Source: Candidatus Thermochlorobacteriaceae bacterium
Lineage (GTDB): Bacteria; Bacteroidota; Chlorobiia; Chlorobiales; Thermochlorobacteraceae
Assembly (NCBI GenBank): GCA_029263855.1
Contig: JAJUFC010000020.1
Coordinates: 1 to 40,971 of the forward strand
Direction of reading: 5' to 3'
DNA: 40,971 bases
In this document: one piece after another, positions 15,908-24,096 of the stretch
Numbering within the stretch: position 1 is the stretch's first letter
Layout: every line of letters starts with the position of its first letter
Program-made: the position numbers and the translations under genes
The notes under the pieces: generated by a model
The model's database searches: none
What the model was told of the DNA's origin: nothing
Seen by the model: the letters and a program-made list of their open reading frames with translations, nothing else

Positions 15908-16621
15908 ATGACGCAAATGAAGACCTACAAGTTTTTATGGACGATGATGCTTTTGCCAACGTTGGCACTGACTTCTGCATGCGCACCCGACATCAATGAG
16001 CCAAACGATACGCTGCCAAGTGCACAAGTGCGCTTCATTCACAGTGCCGCGACGGCAAACCAGTTGGATTTTGCGGTGATGAACACCGTCGGCGCAACGC
16101 TTCTCTATGTGCAACGCGAGACTGAATACGGTCGGCAATATCGATATGACTTCTTCAAAACCGGCGAGCGCGATTTCCGACTGCTTCCTTCACGCACCAC
16201 GCTCAACATTGCGCGAACGGTAGCGGCACTCGATGCCAATTTGAAATTCACCGCCTTTGCCATCGACGCCGAAAATGCCGTCGATACCCTGTTGCTCATC
16301 GCGCAAGATACGCTTGCTACCCCAAGCGAAGGCAAAACCTTTATCCGATTCATTCATGCTTCAAGCAATGCGGGAGCGATTTCCATCGCGGGCGAAAATG
16401 TGTCGGTCTCAAACTTTGAGCGGCGCGGCATCTCGCCTTACTTCACCGTAGATGCAGGCTCATACAACTTCACGATTCAATTTTCGGATAACACAACGCT
16501 CAACGTTCCGCAAACCTTCTTCTCGCAAGGTGTCTACACGCTGGTGATTTCAGGCTTCCGCAACGCTGGGGCAAACCAAGTGCCGTTGAATGTGAGAAGT
16601 TATTTAGATGTGAGTTTGTAG
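15908..16621 (+). CDS. DUF4397 lipoprotein
   Basis: A predicted lipoprotein of 237 residues: the signal ends in LTSAC. The mature part contains two DUF4397-type units, opening with AQVRFIHSAATANQLDFAV and TFIRFIHASSNAGAISI, which are beta-rich and usual in Bacteroidota surface proteins. I chose ATG 15908 rather than the in-frame TTG just before it; ATG 15917 is also possible. The gene is divergent from the NTF2-like gene, sharing a promoter region of about 130 bases, and is convergent with the LiaF-like gene, only 3 bases away. Function unknown. Confidence 0.85.
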   Translation: MTQMKTYKFLWTMMLLPTLALTSACAPDINEPNDTLPSAQVRFIHSAATANQLDFAVMNTVGATLLYVQRETEYGRQYRYDFFKTGERDFRLLPSRTTLNIARTVAALDANLKFTAFAIDAENAVDTLLLIAQDTLATPSEGKTFIRFIHASSNAGAISIAGENVSVSNFERRGISPYFTVDAGSYNFTIQFSDNTTLNVPQTFFSQGVYTLVISGFRNAGANQVPLNVRSYLDVSL

Positions 16622-16624
16622 CGG

Positions 16625-17548
16625 TTAGTATCGCTCAATGTTCAGATTGGAAAGACCGCTTTCCAAGACGATATAAATTTTCTTCGGAGCGTCTTCAAAG
16701 CCTTTGGTGCGCAACACCGACTTGTCGTGTTTCGTGAATCCGCTTGCGTTGATTTTGGAAGAAAAATCATCTTCACTGACAATTTGACAGCCTGATTCTT
16801 TTGGCATAAGCAGTTTGAAAGTTGAAGCGGCGGCGGATAAATCAAGTCGGACAGAGTCGCAACGCGAGCCGATTTTCAATTTCACAGATGCCGCGCCCGA
16901 TTCAATGCTAATGTGTTGGACTTGAAATAACGACAAGTCAAAATCAACTTGTGCCGCGCCGATGTCGGTTTGAATATTCCAAATCGGATTTGGGTTCAAG
17001 GTGAGAGTGAACCTATTGGTCATTTTTTGACCTAAGGCGACTTCTGCATCTTGCATTTCAATCGTGACTTCTTCCGTATCGTCTTTGCGCACTTGTCGCA
17101 ATTCATAAATGCCAAAGTTCGACTTGGCTTCGACTTTCAGCAGATGACTGGTGGTATCGTTCAAAATAAATTCGCCCACGCCCGCTTCAATTTTGCACCG
17201 CGCTTTGGGGGCTTTTCCGTCGTAAACGGCGACAAGGCTTTGCACTTGGGCGACAGAGTCGGCTTGGCTTGAACTTGATGGATAATTAAAAGAAAAAACT
17301 TTTGAAGGGGTGAATTGTTGAAAAAGCGTCCACACAATCACGCCACCCAACACGCCCGAGACTGCTGAAAGCACGCGAGCAATAACTTCGTTGCCAATCA
17401 GATACGACACACCCAGCGCAATGAGAATCAAAGGCCAGAGTTTGGAGAGACTATCGATGCTTGCGGTCTCAACGCCGAAATTTTTCACTAAAAATAATCC
17501 GCCAAGCACAATCAAGAACGAGCCAAAGAAAATGCTCCCCGGTTTCAT
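16625..17548 (-). CDS. LiaF/toast_rack-type membrane protein
   Basis: A 307-residue protein with two or three membrane segments at the N-terminus, of the LiaI/LiaF-like pattern (GSFLIVLGGLFLVKN, LWPLILIALGVSYLIG). An extracytoplasmic beta-rich part of the toast_rack type follows (AKCKIEAGVGEF-type repeats, then GAAQVDFDLS and SGAASVKLKIG). Such proteins sense or respond to envelope stress. It overlaps the PspC gene by 4 bases (ATGA), so the two are translationally coupled. Domain assignment is from the pattern; the ligand is not known. Confidence 0.82.
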   Translation of the reverse strand: MKPGSIFFGSFLIVLGGLFLVKNFGVETASIDSLSKLWPLILIALGVSYLIGNEVIARVLSAVSGVLGGVIVWTLFQQFTPSKVFSFNYPSSSSQADSVAQVQSLVAVYDGKAPKARCKIEAGVGEFILNDTTSHLLKVEAKSNFGIYELRQVRKDDTEEVTIEMQDAEVALGQKMTNRFTLTLNPNPIWNIQTDIGAAQVDFDLSLFQVQHISIESGAASVKLKIGSRCDSVRLDLSAAASTFKLLMPKESGCQIVSEDDFSSKINASGFTKHDKSVLRTKGFEDAPKKIYIVLESGLSNLNIERY

Positions 17549-17979
17549 GAGTTGGACGAGGTCAAATTTTTACGAAGTGCGTTGAAAACAATGATTGCGC
17601 CAACTGCAATCAGCATGATGGGAAACACATATTCGAGGCTGAACGAAGGAAAAAGTTCGCGGATTAAGAAGAATGCACCCAGCCCGACCAATATAAGCCC
17701 TGTAACAACCGTGCCTTTGTGCTTCTCAGAAAAAACGGGATCGTTGATTTCAGCATTTTCAGAATGTTCCATCTGCGGTTCGGAGGTGAGAACCGTTTCT
17801 TCATTCGGCATAATTACCCACATTACGATGTAAAACATTGCGCCGAGGCCGCCCGAAAGCAGTCCCACGACAAAAAGTGCGCGAACGAGAACGGGGTCAA
17901 CTTCAAAGTATTCGCCGAGACCTGCGCAAACCCCAGCGACAACCTTTGCACGAGACGAGCGGTATAACTTTTTTTTCAT
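17545..17979 (-). CDS. PspC-domain protein
   Basis: A 144-residue membrane protein. I start it at ATG 17979, where the PspC signature begins at once (MKKKLYRSSRAKVVAGVCAG), rather than 39 codons upstream. PspC takes up residues 1-60 with its membrane segment (ALFVVGLLSGGLGAMFYIVMWVIMP). A LiaI-like pair of membrane segments follows (GTVVTGLILVGLGAFFLI, VFPIMLIAVGAIIVF). It is the first gene of a coupled pair with the LiaF-like protein. The two together resemble an envelope-stress module without its own regulator. Confidence 0.88.
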   Translation of the reverse strand: MKKKLYRSSRAKVVAGVCAGLGEYFEVDPVLVRALFVVGLLSGGLGAMFYIVMWVIMPNEETVLTSEPQMEHSENAEINDPVFSEKHKGTVVTGLILVGLGAFFLIRELFPSFSLEYVFPIMLIAVGAIIVFNALRKNLTSSNS

Positions 17980-18050
17980 TATGAATGATATTGAGATTGA
18001 AGCGATATTTTCCGATAACAAAAGTATAGCGCAATTACTAAAATTATGTT

Positions 18051-18608
18051 TCACGAATCTTGAAAGGGTCGGAAGAAGCCAAATACCGCGCCGCAAACAC
18101 CGCCTAAAATGTGAGCGAACTCTGAGATGTTATTTTTCTCAAAACTGCTGATGACCTCGCGCCCCAAATACAGCAAAACGATAAGAATAAAGGTGAGCGG
18201 AATTTCCCCTTGTTTGAAATTGACAAACGACGAAAGCAAAATCATCATAAACACGACGCCGCTTGCGCCCATCAATCCTGTTGAAAAGAAAAGGTTGTTC
18301 AAAATCGCCGTTACAAATGCCGTGATGAGAATTTGAATTAAGAGCGATTCTGAGCCATATTTTTCCTCGAGCAATCCTCCTAAAAGCAGGATGAAAGAAA
18401 AATTGGAAATCAAGTGTGCCCAATCGGCGTGCCCGAAAATGTGTGAAAACAAACGCAAGTAGGTAAGGGGATTGAGCCAACTTTGATTGGGCATTGTCGC
18501 GCAGAAGGTTTTTGCAAACCAGCCGCCCGTGATTGAACTGACAACCATCACGCCGACGCACAGAAATGTGAAGGTCAGAACGACGGGCGCATTGTAAGTA
18601 ATTTTCAT
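18051..18608 (-). CDS. Rhomboid-family intramembrane protease
   Basis: A 185-residue polytopic protein. The start at 18608 removes a 33-residue extension with no membrane character. It carries the rhomboid marks: HIFGHADWAHLISN near the second membrane segment, the catalytic serine in GASGVVF and the catalytic His in FAHILGG. It therefore probably cleaves other membrane proteins inside the bilayer. It is rather short for the family but holds six predicted segments. The gene is divergent from the YheT-like hydrolase, 33 bases apart. Confidence 0.87.
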   Translation of the reverse strand: MKITYNAPVVLTFTFLCVGVMVVSSITGGWFAKTFCATMPNQSWLNPLTYLRLFSHIFGHADWAHLISNFSFILLLGGLLEEKYGSESLLIQILITAFVTAILNNLFFSTGLMGASGVVFMMILLSSFVNFKQGEIPLTFILIVLLYLGREVISSFEKNNISEFAHILGGVCGAVFGFFRPFQDS

Positions 18609-18641
18609 TAGTTTTGCAGTTTCGTTTTTAGAAAAAACAAG

Positions 18642-19649
18642 ATGCCAATACTTGAACACTCCACATATCAGCCGCCCTCGTGGTGGCTTTCGGGCGGGCA
18701 CTTGCAAACCATCATTCCCGCACTGTTTCGCAAGGTGATGTCAGATGCTTATCAGCGCGAGCGCATCACAACGCCCGACGGCGATTTTCTCGACCTCGAT
18801 TGGCTCTATGCCACAACGAATACGCCATCGCGCAAACTTGCTATCATTTCGCACGGCTTGGAGAGCAATTCGCATCGCCCTAATGTGGTCGGAATGGCGC
18901 GTGCGTTTTCGCTTTGCGGCTACGACGCATTGGCGTGGAACTTTCGCGGCTGTTCAGGCGAGCCAAACCGCTTACCGCGTGCTTACCACAGCGGCGCAAC
19001 TGAAGATTTGCACGCCGTTCTCGAGCACGCCACTGCAAACAAACAATATGACGAAATCTATCTGATTGGGTTTAGCCTCGGCGCAAATTTAACCCTCAAA
19101 TACTTGGGCGAACAAGCACAAGCGATTTCTCCCAAAGTCAAAAAAGCCGTTGTGTTTTCCGTGCCGTGCGACCTTGCGGCAAGTTCAACTCGACTCTCAC
19201 GCCTTTCCAATCGCATTTATGAACGCCGATTCTTGAAATCGCTCCGAGAGAAAATCGAGCAAAAAGCCAAACTATTCCCAAACGAAATTTCGCTTGAACC
19301 TTATCTCAAAAAGCAAATCAAAACCTTACGCGACTTCGACAACTGCTACACCGCACCTTTGCACGGCTTCGCGAGTGCCGAGGATTATTATGCCAAATGC
19401 AGTTCGAAGCAATTTATTCCGCGCATCACAATTCCGACCTTGATTCTCAATGCAAAGAACGATGTCTTTCTTCCGCCCTCGTGCTATCCGTTTGATGAAG
19501 CCAAGACAAGCGATGTAGTTTTCTTGGAAACGCCTGAATCGGGCGGACATTTGGGATTTATCACAGAGGCGCAAGCGCACGGCTTTTATTGGTCGGAAAT
19601 GCGCGCCTTGGGCTTTGTGGAAAGCCGAAACAACATTTCTAATGAGTAA
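18642..19649 (+). CDS. YheT-like alpha/beta hydrolase
   Basis: A 335-residue alpha/beta hydrolase of the YheT/ABHD1-3 family. It opens with the family phrase PPSWWLSGGHLQTIIPALFR and has the oxyanion region SHGLESNS. The nucleophile serine is in GFSLGAN, an acid is likely in NAKNDVFLP and a histidine in GGHLGF, completing the triad. Members are esterases, sometimes linked to lipid turnover. It precedes etfB by 184 bases; I see no gene in that gap, only a 13-base repeat (19685-19711). Confidence 0.92.
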   Translation: MPILEHSTYQPPSWWLSGGHLQTIIPALFRKVMSDAYQRERITTPDGDFLDLDWLYATTNTPSRKLAIISHGLESNSHRPNVVGMARAFSLCGYDALAWNFRGCSGEPNRLPRAYHSGATEDLHAVLEHATANKQYDEIYLIGFSLGANLTLKYLGEQAQAISPKVKKAVVFSVPCDLAASSTRLSRLSNRIYERRFLKSLREKIEQKAKLFPNEISLEPYLKKQIKTLRDFDNCYTAPLHGFASAEDYYAKCSSKQFIPRITIPTLILNAKNDVFLPPSCYPFDEAKTSDVVFLETPESGGHLGFITEAQAHGFYWSEMRALGFVESRNNISNE

Positions 19650-19684
19650 CGAAGCAGGAAACTGCGGAACGACAAGGCAATTCT

Positions 19685-19711
19685 TCACTATTCATTACTC
19701 ACTATTGATTA
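19685..19711. repeat. Short imperfect direct repeat in the intergenic space
   Basis: TCACTATTCATTA (19685-19697) and TCACTATTGATTA (19699-19711) differ at one base. The AT-rich 184-base gap before etfB is otherwise featureless. It may be a fragment of a dispersed repeat or chance. Confidence 0.35.
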
Positions 19712-19833
19712 TTCATGGCTTTGGATTTCTCACGGTGTTCGGAACGACATCATTTCTTCAATCTTCGCATTTCTTCGCACGCCTTATTATTTTGCGGTCC
19801 GTTAGTTTTTCAAAGCACAAAACCAATTACACT

Positions 19834-20577
19834 ATGAACTTTGCAGTTTGCCTCAATCAAGTGCCTGACACATCGGCAAGAATTAAAATCGCACCCGATA
19901 GCAAAGGCATTGACCAAGCAGGTGTTACCTACGTCATCAATCCCTACGACGAATTCGCCCTCGAGGAAGCCTTGAAACTTAAAGAGAAATTTGGCGGCAC
20001 GGTTAGCGTGTTCAGTGTAGGCGACGACTCGTTCCAACAAAACATACGCAAAGCCTTAGCCATGGGCGCAGATAAAGCCGTGCTGATTAAATCGCCCGTC
20101 AAAGATGCCAGCGATGTGGCATTTGTGCTCTCAGAAGCCATCAAAGCGCACTTTGGCGGAACGCCCGACGCCATTTTTCTTGGGAAAGAATCAACGGACT
20201 TCAATGATGCACAAGTCGGACCGATGCTGGCGGAACGCTTTGATGTGCCCTGCGTGAGCGTTGTGGTTGGACTTGAAACCGACGGGAAAACTGCCAAACT
20301 CGAGCGCGAAATCGAGGGCGGAAAGGAAATCATCGAGGTGGCGTTTCCCTTCGTTCTGACCGCGCAAAAAGGGCTGAACCTGCCGCGCGTTCCGAATATG
20401 AAAGGCATTATGGCGGCGAAAACGAAGCCGATTGAAACCAAAGAGATTGCGATTCCTTCTGCGCCGAAGTCCGTCTTGCTCAATCTTGACAAGCCGCCGC
20501 AAAAACAAGCAGGCAAAATCGTTGCGTCCGCGTCGGAACTCGTCAAGTTGCTTCGCGCCGAAGCGAAGGTGATTTGA
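19834..20577 (+). CDS. etfB: Electron transfer flavoprotein beta subunit
   Basis: A 247-residue EtfB. I start at ATG 19834 (MNFAVCLNQVPDTSARIKI), since the 73-residue upstream extension has no EtfB character. Family marks include VINPYDEFALEEALKLKE, the DFNDAQVGPMLAE signature region and the conserved LPRVPNMKGIMAAK near the C-terminus. With EtfA, 51 bases downstream, it moves electrons from acyl-CoA and related dehydrogenases to the quinone pool through ETF:quinone oxidoreductase. Its presence suggests oxidation of fatty acids or branched-chain amino acids. Confidence 0.95.
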   Translation: MNFAVCLNQVPDTSARIKIAPDSKGIDQAGVTYVINPYDEFALEEALKLKEKFGGTVSVFSVGDDSFQQNIRKALAMGADKAVLIKSPVKDASDVAFVLSEAIKAHFGGTPDAIFLGKESTDFNDAQVGPMLAERFDVPCVSVVVGLETDGKTAKLEREIEGGKEIIEVAFPFVLTAQKGLNLPRVPNMKGIMAAKTKPIETKEIAIPSAPKSVLLNLDKPPQKQAGKIVASASELVKLLRAEAKVI

Positions 20578-20628
20578 ACGCGACCGTCAATGGCAAAATC
20601 CAACAATTAAACTCAAAAATTTTCAGCA

Positions 20629-21618
20629 ATGCCAAACGTATTAGCGTTTATCGAACAGCGCAATGGACAAATCAAGCGCGCCTCGCTTGAATCGCTTTCC
20701 AAAGGGGCGGAACTCGCCAAAGGCGGCAAGGCAATCGCCGTTTTGATTGGAAGCGACGTCAAAGAGTTAGCCGAGGGTTTGGGAAAATACGGGGCGACGA
20801 AAGTCGTCGTTTTTGAAAACGCGCAACTGGCGTGCTACGCACCGACCGCGTTTGCGAAGTTGCTCGCGAAAACGGTCAAGGAAGAATCGGCAAGCGTCGC
20901 ACTGTTGGCTTCGACGGCGATGGGCAAAGACCTCGCGCCGCGACTTGGGGCGCGGCTCGGCGCAGCAGTCGTTTCCGACGCGATTGACCTCAAAGAAGAA
21001 AATGGAACGCTCGTCGCCAAGCGATATGCCTATTCGGGCAAGGCGATTGCGACCGTTGCGCTCGAAAGCGACGTCAAAGTGTTTTCCATTCGTCCCAACT
21101 CGTTTCCCGTAAATGATGCGCATAGCGGCGTAGCGGAAGTCGTCGTCTCGGATTACAATCCCGAAACGGCGGATTTGCGCGACGTGGTCAAAGAAATCGT
21201 CGCGGCGGCGGGCAAATTGGACGTGGCGGAAGCCGACATCGTCGTGAGCGGCGGACGCGGACTGCGCGACCCCAACGCCGACGGCAAGCAAAACTGGGAA
21301 AACCTTGAACGCTTGGCGCAAGTCTTGGGCGGCGCGGTCGGCGCAAGCCGAGCCGTCGTTGATGCGCATTGGCGACCGCACTCGGAGCAAGTTGGGCAAA
21401 CGGGAAAAGTCGTCTCGCCCAAACTCTATATCGCTTGCGGCATTTCAGGCGCGGTGCAACACTTGGCGGGAATGACCTCGTCAAAGGTCATCGTGGCAAT
21501 CAACAAAGACAAAGACGCGCCGATTTTTCAAGTCGCCGATTACGGCATCGTCGGAACGGCGGAAGAAGTGTTGCCGCAACTGATTGAGGAGTTCAAGAAA
21601 GTCGTCTCGCACAACTAA
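20629..21618 (+). CDS. etfA: Electron transfer flavoprotein alpha subunit
   Basis: A 329-residue EtfA. The C-terminal FAD domain is intact ([48 protein letters not shown]), and the N-terminal domain has the usual EtfA sheet. It forms the ETF heterodimer with EtfB. Base composition is visibly richer in GC and in GTC/GAC codons than the surrounding genes, as it is through the carboxylase gene downstream. A strong terminator at 21633-21667 ends the unit. Confidence 0.96.
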   Translation: MPNVLAFIEQRNGQIKRASLESLSKGAELAKGGKAIAVLIGSDVKELAEGLGKYGATKVVVFENAQLACYAPTAFAKLLAKTVKEESASVALLASTAMGKDLAPRLGARLGAAVVSDAIDLKEENGTLVAKRYAYSGKAIATVALESDVKVFSIRPNSFPVNDAHSGVAEVVVSDYNPETADLRDVVKEIVAAAGKLDVAEADIVVSGGRGLRDPNADGKQNWENLERLAQVLGGAVGASRAVVDAHWRPHSEQVGQTGKVVSPKLYIACGISGAVQHLAGMTSSKVIVAINKDKDAPIFQVADYGIVGTAEEVLPQLIEEFKKVVSHN

Positions 21619-21632
21619 CGCCGCCAACGTTC

Positions 21633-21667
21633 AAAAGGCGATTCGCGCGAGTCGCCTTTTGATTTTT
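21633..21667 (+). terminator. Strong terminator after etfA
   Basis: AAAAGGCGA (21633-21641) pairs with TCGCCTTTT (21652-21660). The loop contains the palindrome TCGCGCGA, so the stem can extend. A further T-run (GATTTTTTG) follows. The A-run before it could also serve the other strand. Confidence 0.88.
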
Positions 21668-21690
21668 TGAAAAACGCAATCGTCGCACGA

Positions 21691-22617
21691 ATGACCAACT
21701 TTCTCTTGCAACGGTTTTTTTACTCGACGCTCATCGTCTTCGGCGTGGCGACCGTTACGTTTTTTTTGATGTATATCCTGCCCGGCGACCCCGCGCGCTT
21801 GATGCTCGGACAGCGCGCCGACGTGCAATCCATCGAAGCCATTCGCGCCGAACTCGGCTTGGACAAACCGATTTACGAACAGTATCTCTCGTTTCTTGGC
21901 AAGGTTGCGCAGGGCAATCTCGGACGCTCTTACGCAACGAATCGCGACGTCTTGGAGACCATTTTAGAACGCTTTCCCGCAACTGCCTTGCTTGCTGTTT
22001 CTGCGCTCTCGCTTTCGGCGATTCTTGGCGTTGCGATTGGTGTTATCTCCGCAATTTATCGCAACACATTTTTGGACAATGCGGTGATGGTGCTTGCGCT
22101 ACTTGGCATTTCCGCACCCGGATTTTTTGCAGGACTATTGATTGCGTGGATTTTTGGCTTCTTGTTGGATTGGTTTCCGATTTCAGGCTACATCTCCGAA
22201 GGCTGGGAACACTTGATTTTACCGATGTTCACGCTCGCGCTTCGTCCGCTTTCCATCAACGCACGACTGACGCGCTCGGCAATGCTCGAGGTGCTCTCGC
22301 AAGATTACATTCGCACTGCAAAAGCCAAAGGTCTTTCGGAGTGGGTCGTGATTGTGCGCCATGCCTTGCGCAACGCGCTTAACCCTGTCGTAACCAGCAT
22401 CAGCGCGTGGCTTGCTGGATTGCTCGCAGGCACATTTTTCATTGAGTTCATCTTCAACTGGCCCGGCATCGGATTGCTTGCGATTGACGCGATTCAAAAA
22501 TTGGACTTCCCGATGATTCAAGGCGTGGTGCTGTTCACCGCCGTCGTCTTCATTTTCATCAACATCGCCGTCGACATCATCTACGCGCTTTTAGACCCGC
22601 GCGTCAAATTGGGCTGA
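21691..22617 (+). CDS. DppB-type ABC transporter permease
   Basis: A 308-residue inner-membrane permease of the dipeptide/oligopeptide/nickel family (DppB/OppB). It starts at ATG 21691; an earlier in-frame TTG sits inside the upstream terminator. Six membrane segments are visible. Further family marks are LPGDPARLMLG, LGLDKPIYEQY and the EAA loop RTAKAKGLSEWVVIVRHALRNA. Such permeases work with a second permease (DppC), ATPases and a binding protein. None is adjacent: the next gene is on the opposite strand. The substrate is unknown. Confidence 0.92.
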   Translation: MTNFLLQRFFYSTLIVFGVATVTFFLMYILPGDPARLMLGQRADVQSIEAIRAELGLDKPIYEQYLSFLGKVAQGNLGRSYATNRDVLETILERFPATALLAVSALSLSAILGVAIGVISAIYRNTFLDNAVMVLALLGISAPGFFAGLLIAWIFGFLLDWFPISGYISEGWEHLILPMFTLALRPLSINARLTRSAMLEVLSQDYIRTAKAKGLSEWVVIVRHALRNALNPVVTSISAWLAGLLAGTFFIEFIFNWPGIGLLAIDAIQKLDFPMIQGVVLFTAVVFIFINIAVDIIYALLDPRVKLG

Positions 22618-22687
22618 AACTTCGGCAAGCGATTCAACTCCCTCCGTCAATTCAAATTGAGCGAACCGCGCGGAAGCAAGCGGCGCG

Positions 22688-23404
22688 TCATTGCACGTTC
22701 TCGACGGACTTTGCTATCGCGTTGCGCTCGCTTTCCTTGATGGGATTGTTGGAGATGATGAGTTTCGTCAGGCTCGGCAGGCGATAAATTTTTTCTGAAA
22801 TGGTTTGAATCTGATTGCTGCGAACATCGAGCACGGAGAGTTTCGTGAGATTGCTCATCGTTTCAGGCAGTTGTGAGAGTTGATTAGTGCTCACGTTCAA
22901 CTTTTTGAGGTTGGTAAGTTTACCGATGCTTTCAGGAAGCGAAGTGAGTTTATTGTGATGCAAATCTAAAAATTCAAGTTCCGTCAGATTGCCGATTTCG
23001 CTTGGAACGCTTGAAATTTCATTGACGCGCAGGTGCAGTTGCTTGATCTTTTTGAGCGAGAAAACAACCTTCGGAATCTTGTTAAAATAATTGTTGGAGA
23101 GATTGAGGATTTCCAACTCTTTGAGGTTCGAGATGGATTCGGGGAGGTCGCTGAGTTTGTTATCGTTCAGATACAGTTCGCGCAGGTTCGCGAGTTTGCC
23201 GATGTCGTCAGAGAGTTTGCCGATTTGTTGTTCGGAAAGGTTGAGCTTGTAGACTTTGTCGGGTTGTTTCAAGGCTTCGTCGAGCGACTTGAATTCGGGG
23301 GCATTTTCAATGTCAATCGTTTGAGCGGAAAGTGAACGCGATAAGTGCAATAACGATAAATGCAATAAGCAGACAAATAAAAACAAAACGGTACTTCTTT
23401 TCAT
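22688..23404 (-). CDS. Exported leucine-rich-repeat protein
   Basis: A 238-residue protein with a signal peptide when started at ATG 23404 (MKRSTVLFLFVCLLHLSLLH). About six 23-residue leucine-rich repeats of the bacterial type follow (LPESISNLKELEILNLSNN, LTSLPESIGKLTNLKKLNVS). It is a likely periplasmic or surface protein that binds a partner through the repeat. It lies 90 bases after LptC on the same strand and may share its transcript. No C-terminal sorting domain is present. Confidence 0.88.
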   Translation of the reverse strand: MKRSTVLFLFVCLLHLSLLHLSRSLSAQTIDIENAPEFKSLDEALKQPDKVYKLNLSEQQIGKLSDDIGKLANLRELYLNDNKLSDLPESISNLKELEILNLSNNYFNKIPKVVFSLKKIKQLHLRVNEISSVPSEIGNLTELEFLDLHHNKLTSLPESIGKLTNLKKLNVSTNQLSQLPETMSNLTKLSVLDVRSNQIQTISEKIYRLPSLTKLIISNNPIKESERNAIAKSVENVQ

Positions 23405-23494
23405 CGTCGTCGGTGCGTTTGTGTTAGGCAAAAGGTTACATTGAAACTTCGCAAAATTAACGCACAAAGAGAGAAAGGAGTTGTAAAGAAATCG

Positions 23495-24040
23495 TTAAAA
23501 CGTCGCGTCGTCTTTGACCTTCATTTGTCCGCTCGCTTTGAAGATGCGATAGTTTTTCAGGTTTTGGTCGCTCTCGAAGCCGTAGCCTGAAAGGGTTTCG
23601 GTGGGTTTGGCGATGGTAACGAATTTGTCGGAGCGAATTTTTTTATCCGCCGCCGTCCACTTCATATACTCGGTCGTTACGCGGGTGCAATCGTCGGAGA
23701 CGACGAGCACGTTTTCAAAGGCTTCCATATCGTTGTTGGGGTGAACTTTGGCGCGATTGGCGACGATAAACGACGTGTGATTTCCGAATTCATCGAAGAA
23801 GTCGACGCGAAACGTGCTATCCATTTGTCGCTCCAACGTGCCTTGTCGCGAATACTGCGCAAGGTAAGGCGTAACTAAAATCGCTTTGACGCGCCCTGAG
23901 TCGCTGAACGTGATTTTCGCGTCCCAAGTTTCTTGAACGGGGTAATCGTCGCCGATGTAGGTCATATCGATTTTCGCAGGCGAGTTTTTTCCGCCGCACG
24001 CAATCGCAAAGAGCGAGAGGAGCAGAACAAGACGCTTCAT
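23495..24040 (-). CDS. lptC: LptC-like lipoprotein
   Basis: A 181-residue protein whose signal ends in AIACGG, so a lipoprotein. The mature part (WDAKITFSDSGRVKAIL, FDEFGNHTSFIVANRAKVHPNNDMEAFENVLV, then SDKFVTIAKPTETLSGYGFESDQNL) matches the LptC family of Bacteroidota/Chlorobiota. LptC bridges the inner-membrane LptBFG exporter and LptA in lipopolysaccharide transport. It is divergent from the carboxylase beta gene with a 56-base promoter space. Confidence 0.88.
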   Translation of the reverse strand: MKRLVLLLSLFAIACGGKNSPAKIDMTYIGDDYPVQETWDAKITFSDSGRVKAILVTPYLAQYSRQGTLERQMDSTFRVDFFDEFGNHTSFIVANRAKVHPNNDMEAFENVLVVSDDCTRVTTEYMKWTAADKKIRSDKFVTIAKPTETLSGYGFESDQNLKNYRIFKASGQMKVKDDATF

Positions 24041-24096
24041 ATTGACGCAAGACTTTGTATTTTTTCGTTCCGCAAATTATCAGAAAAACCATTCCA

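Noticed and set aside
20767-21399. 210-codon minus-strand frame opposite etfA
   Set aside because: The GC-rich codon pattern of etfA leaves the complement open; composition is Arg/Asp/Val-rich and no family fits.
21667-21690. TTG start for the DppB permease
   Set aside because: It falls in the T-run of the etfA terminator; ATG 21691 gives the normal family N-terminus.
22688-23404. CRISPR-like or tandem DNA repeat signal
   Set aside because: The periodicity comes from the 23-residue leucine-rich repeats of the encoded protein; the DNA units are too diverged.
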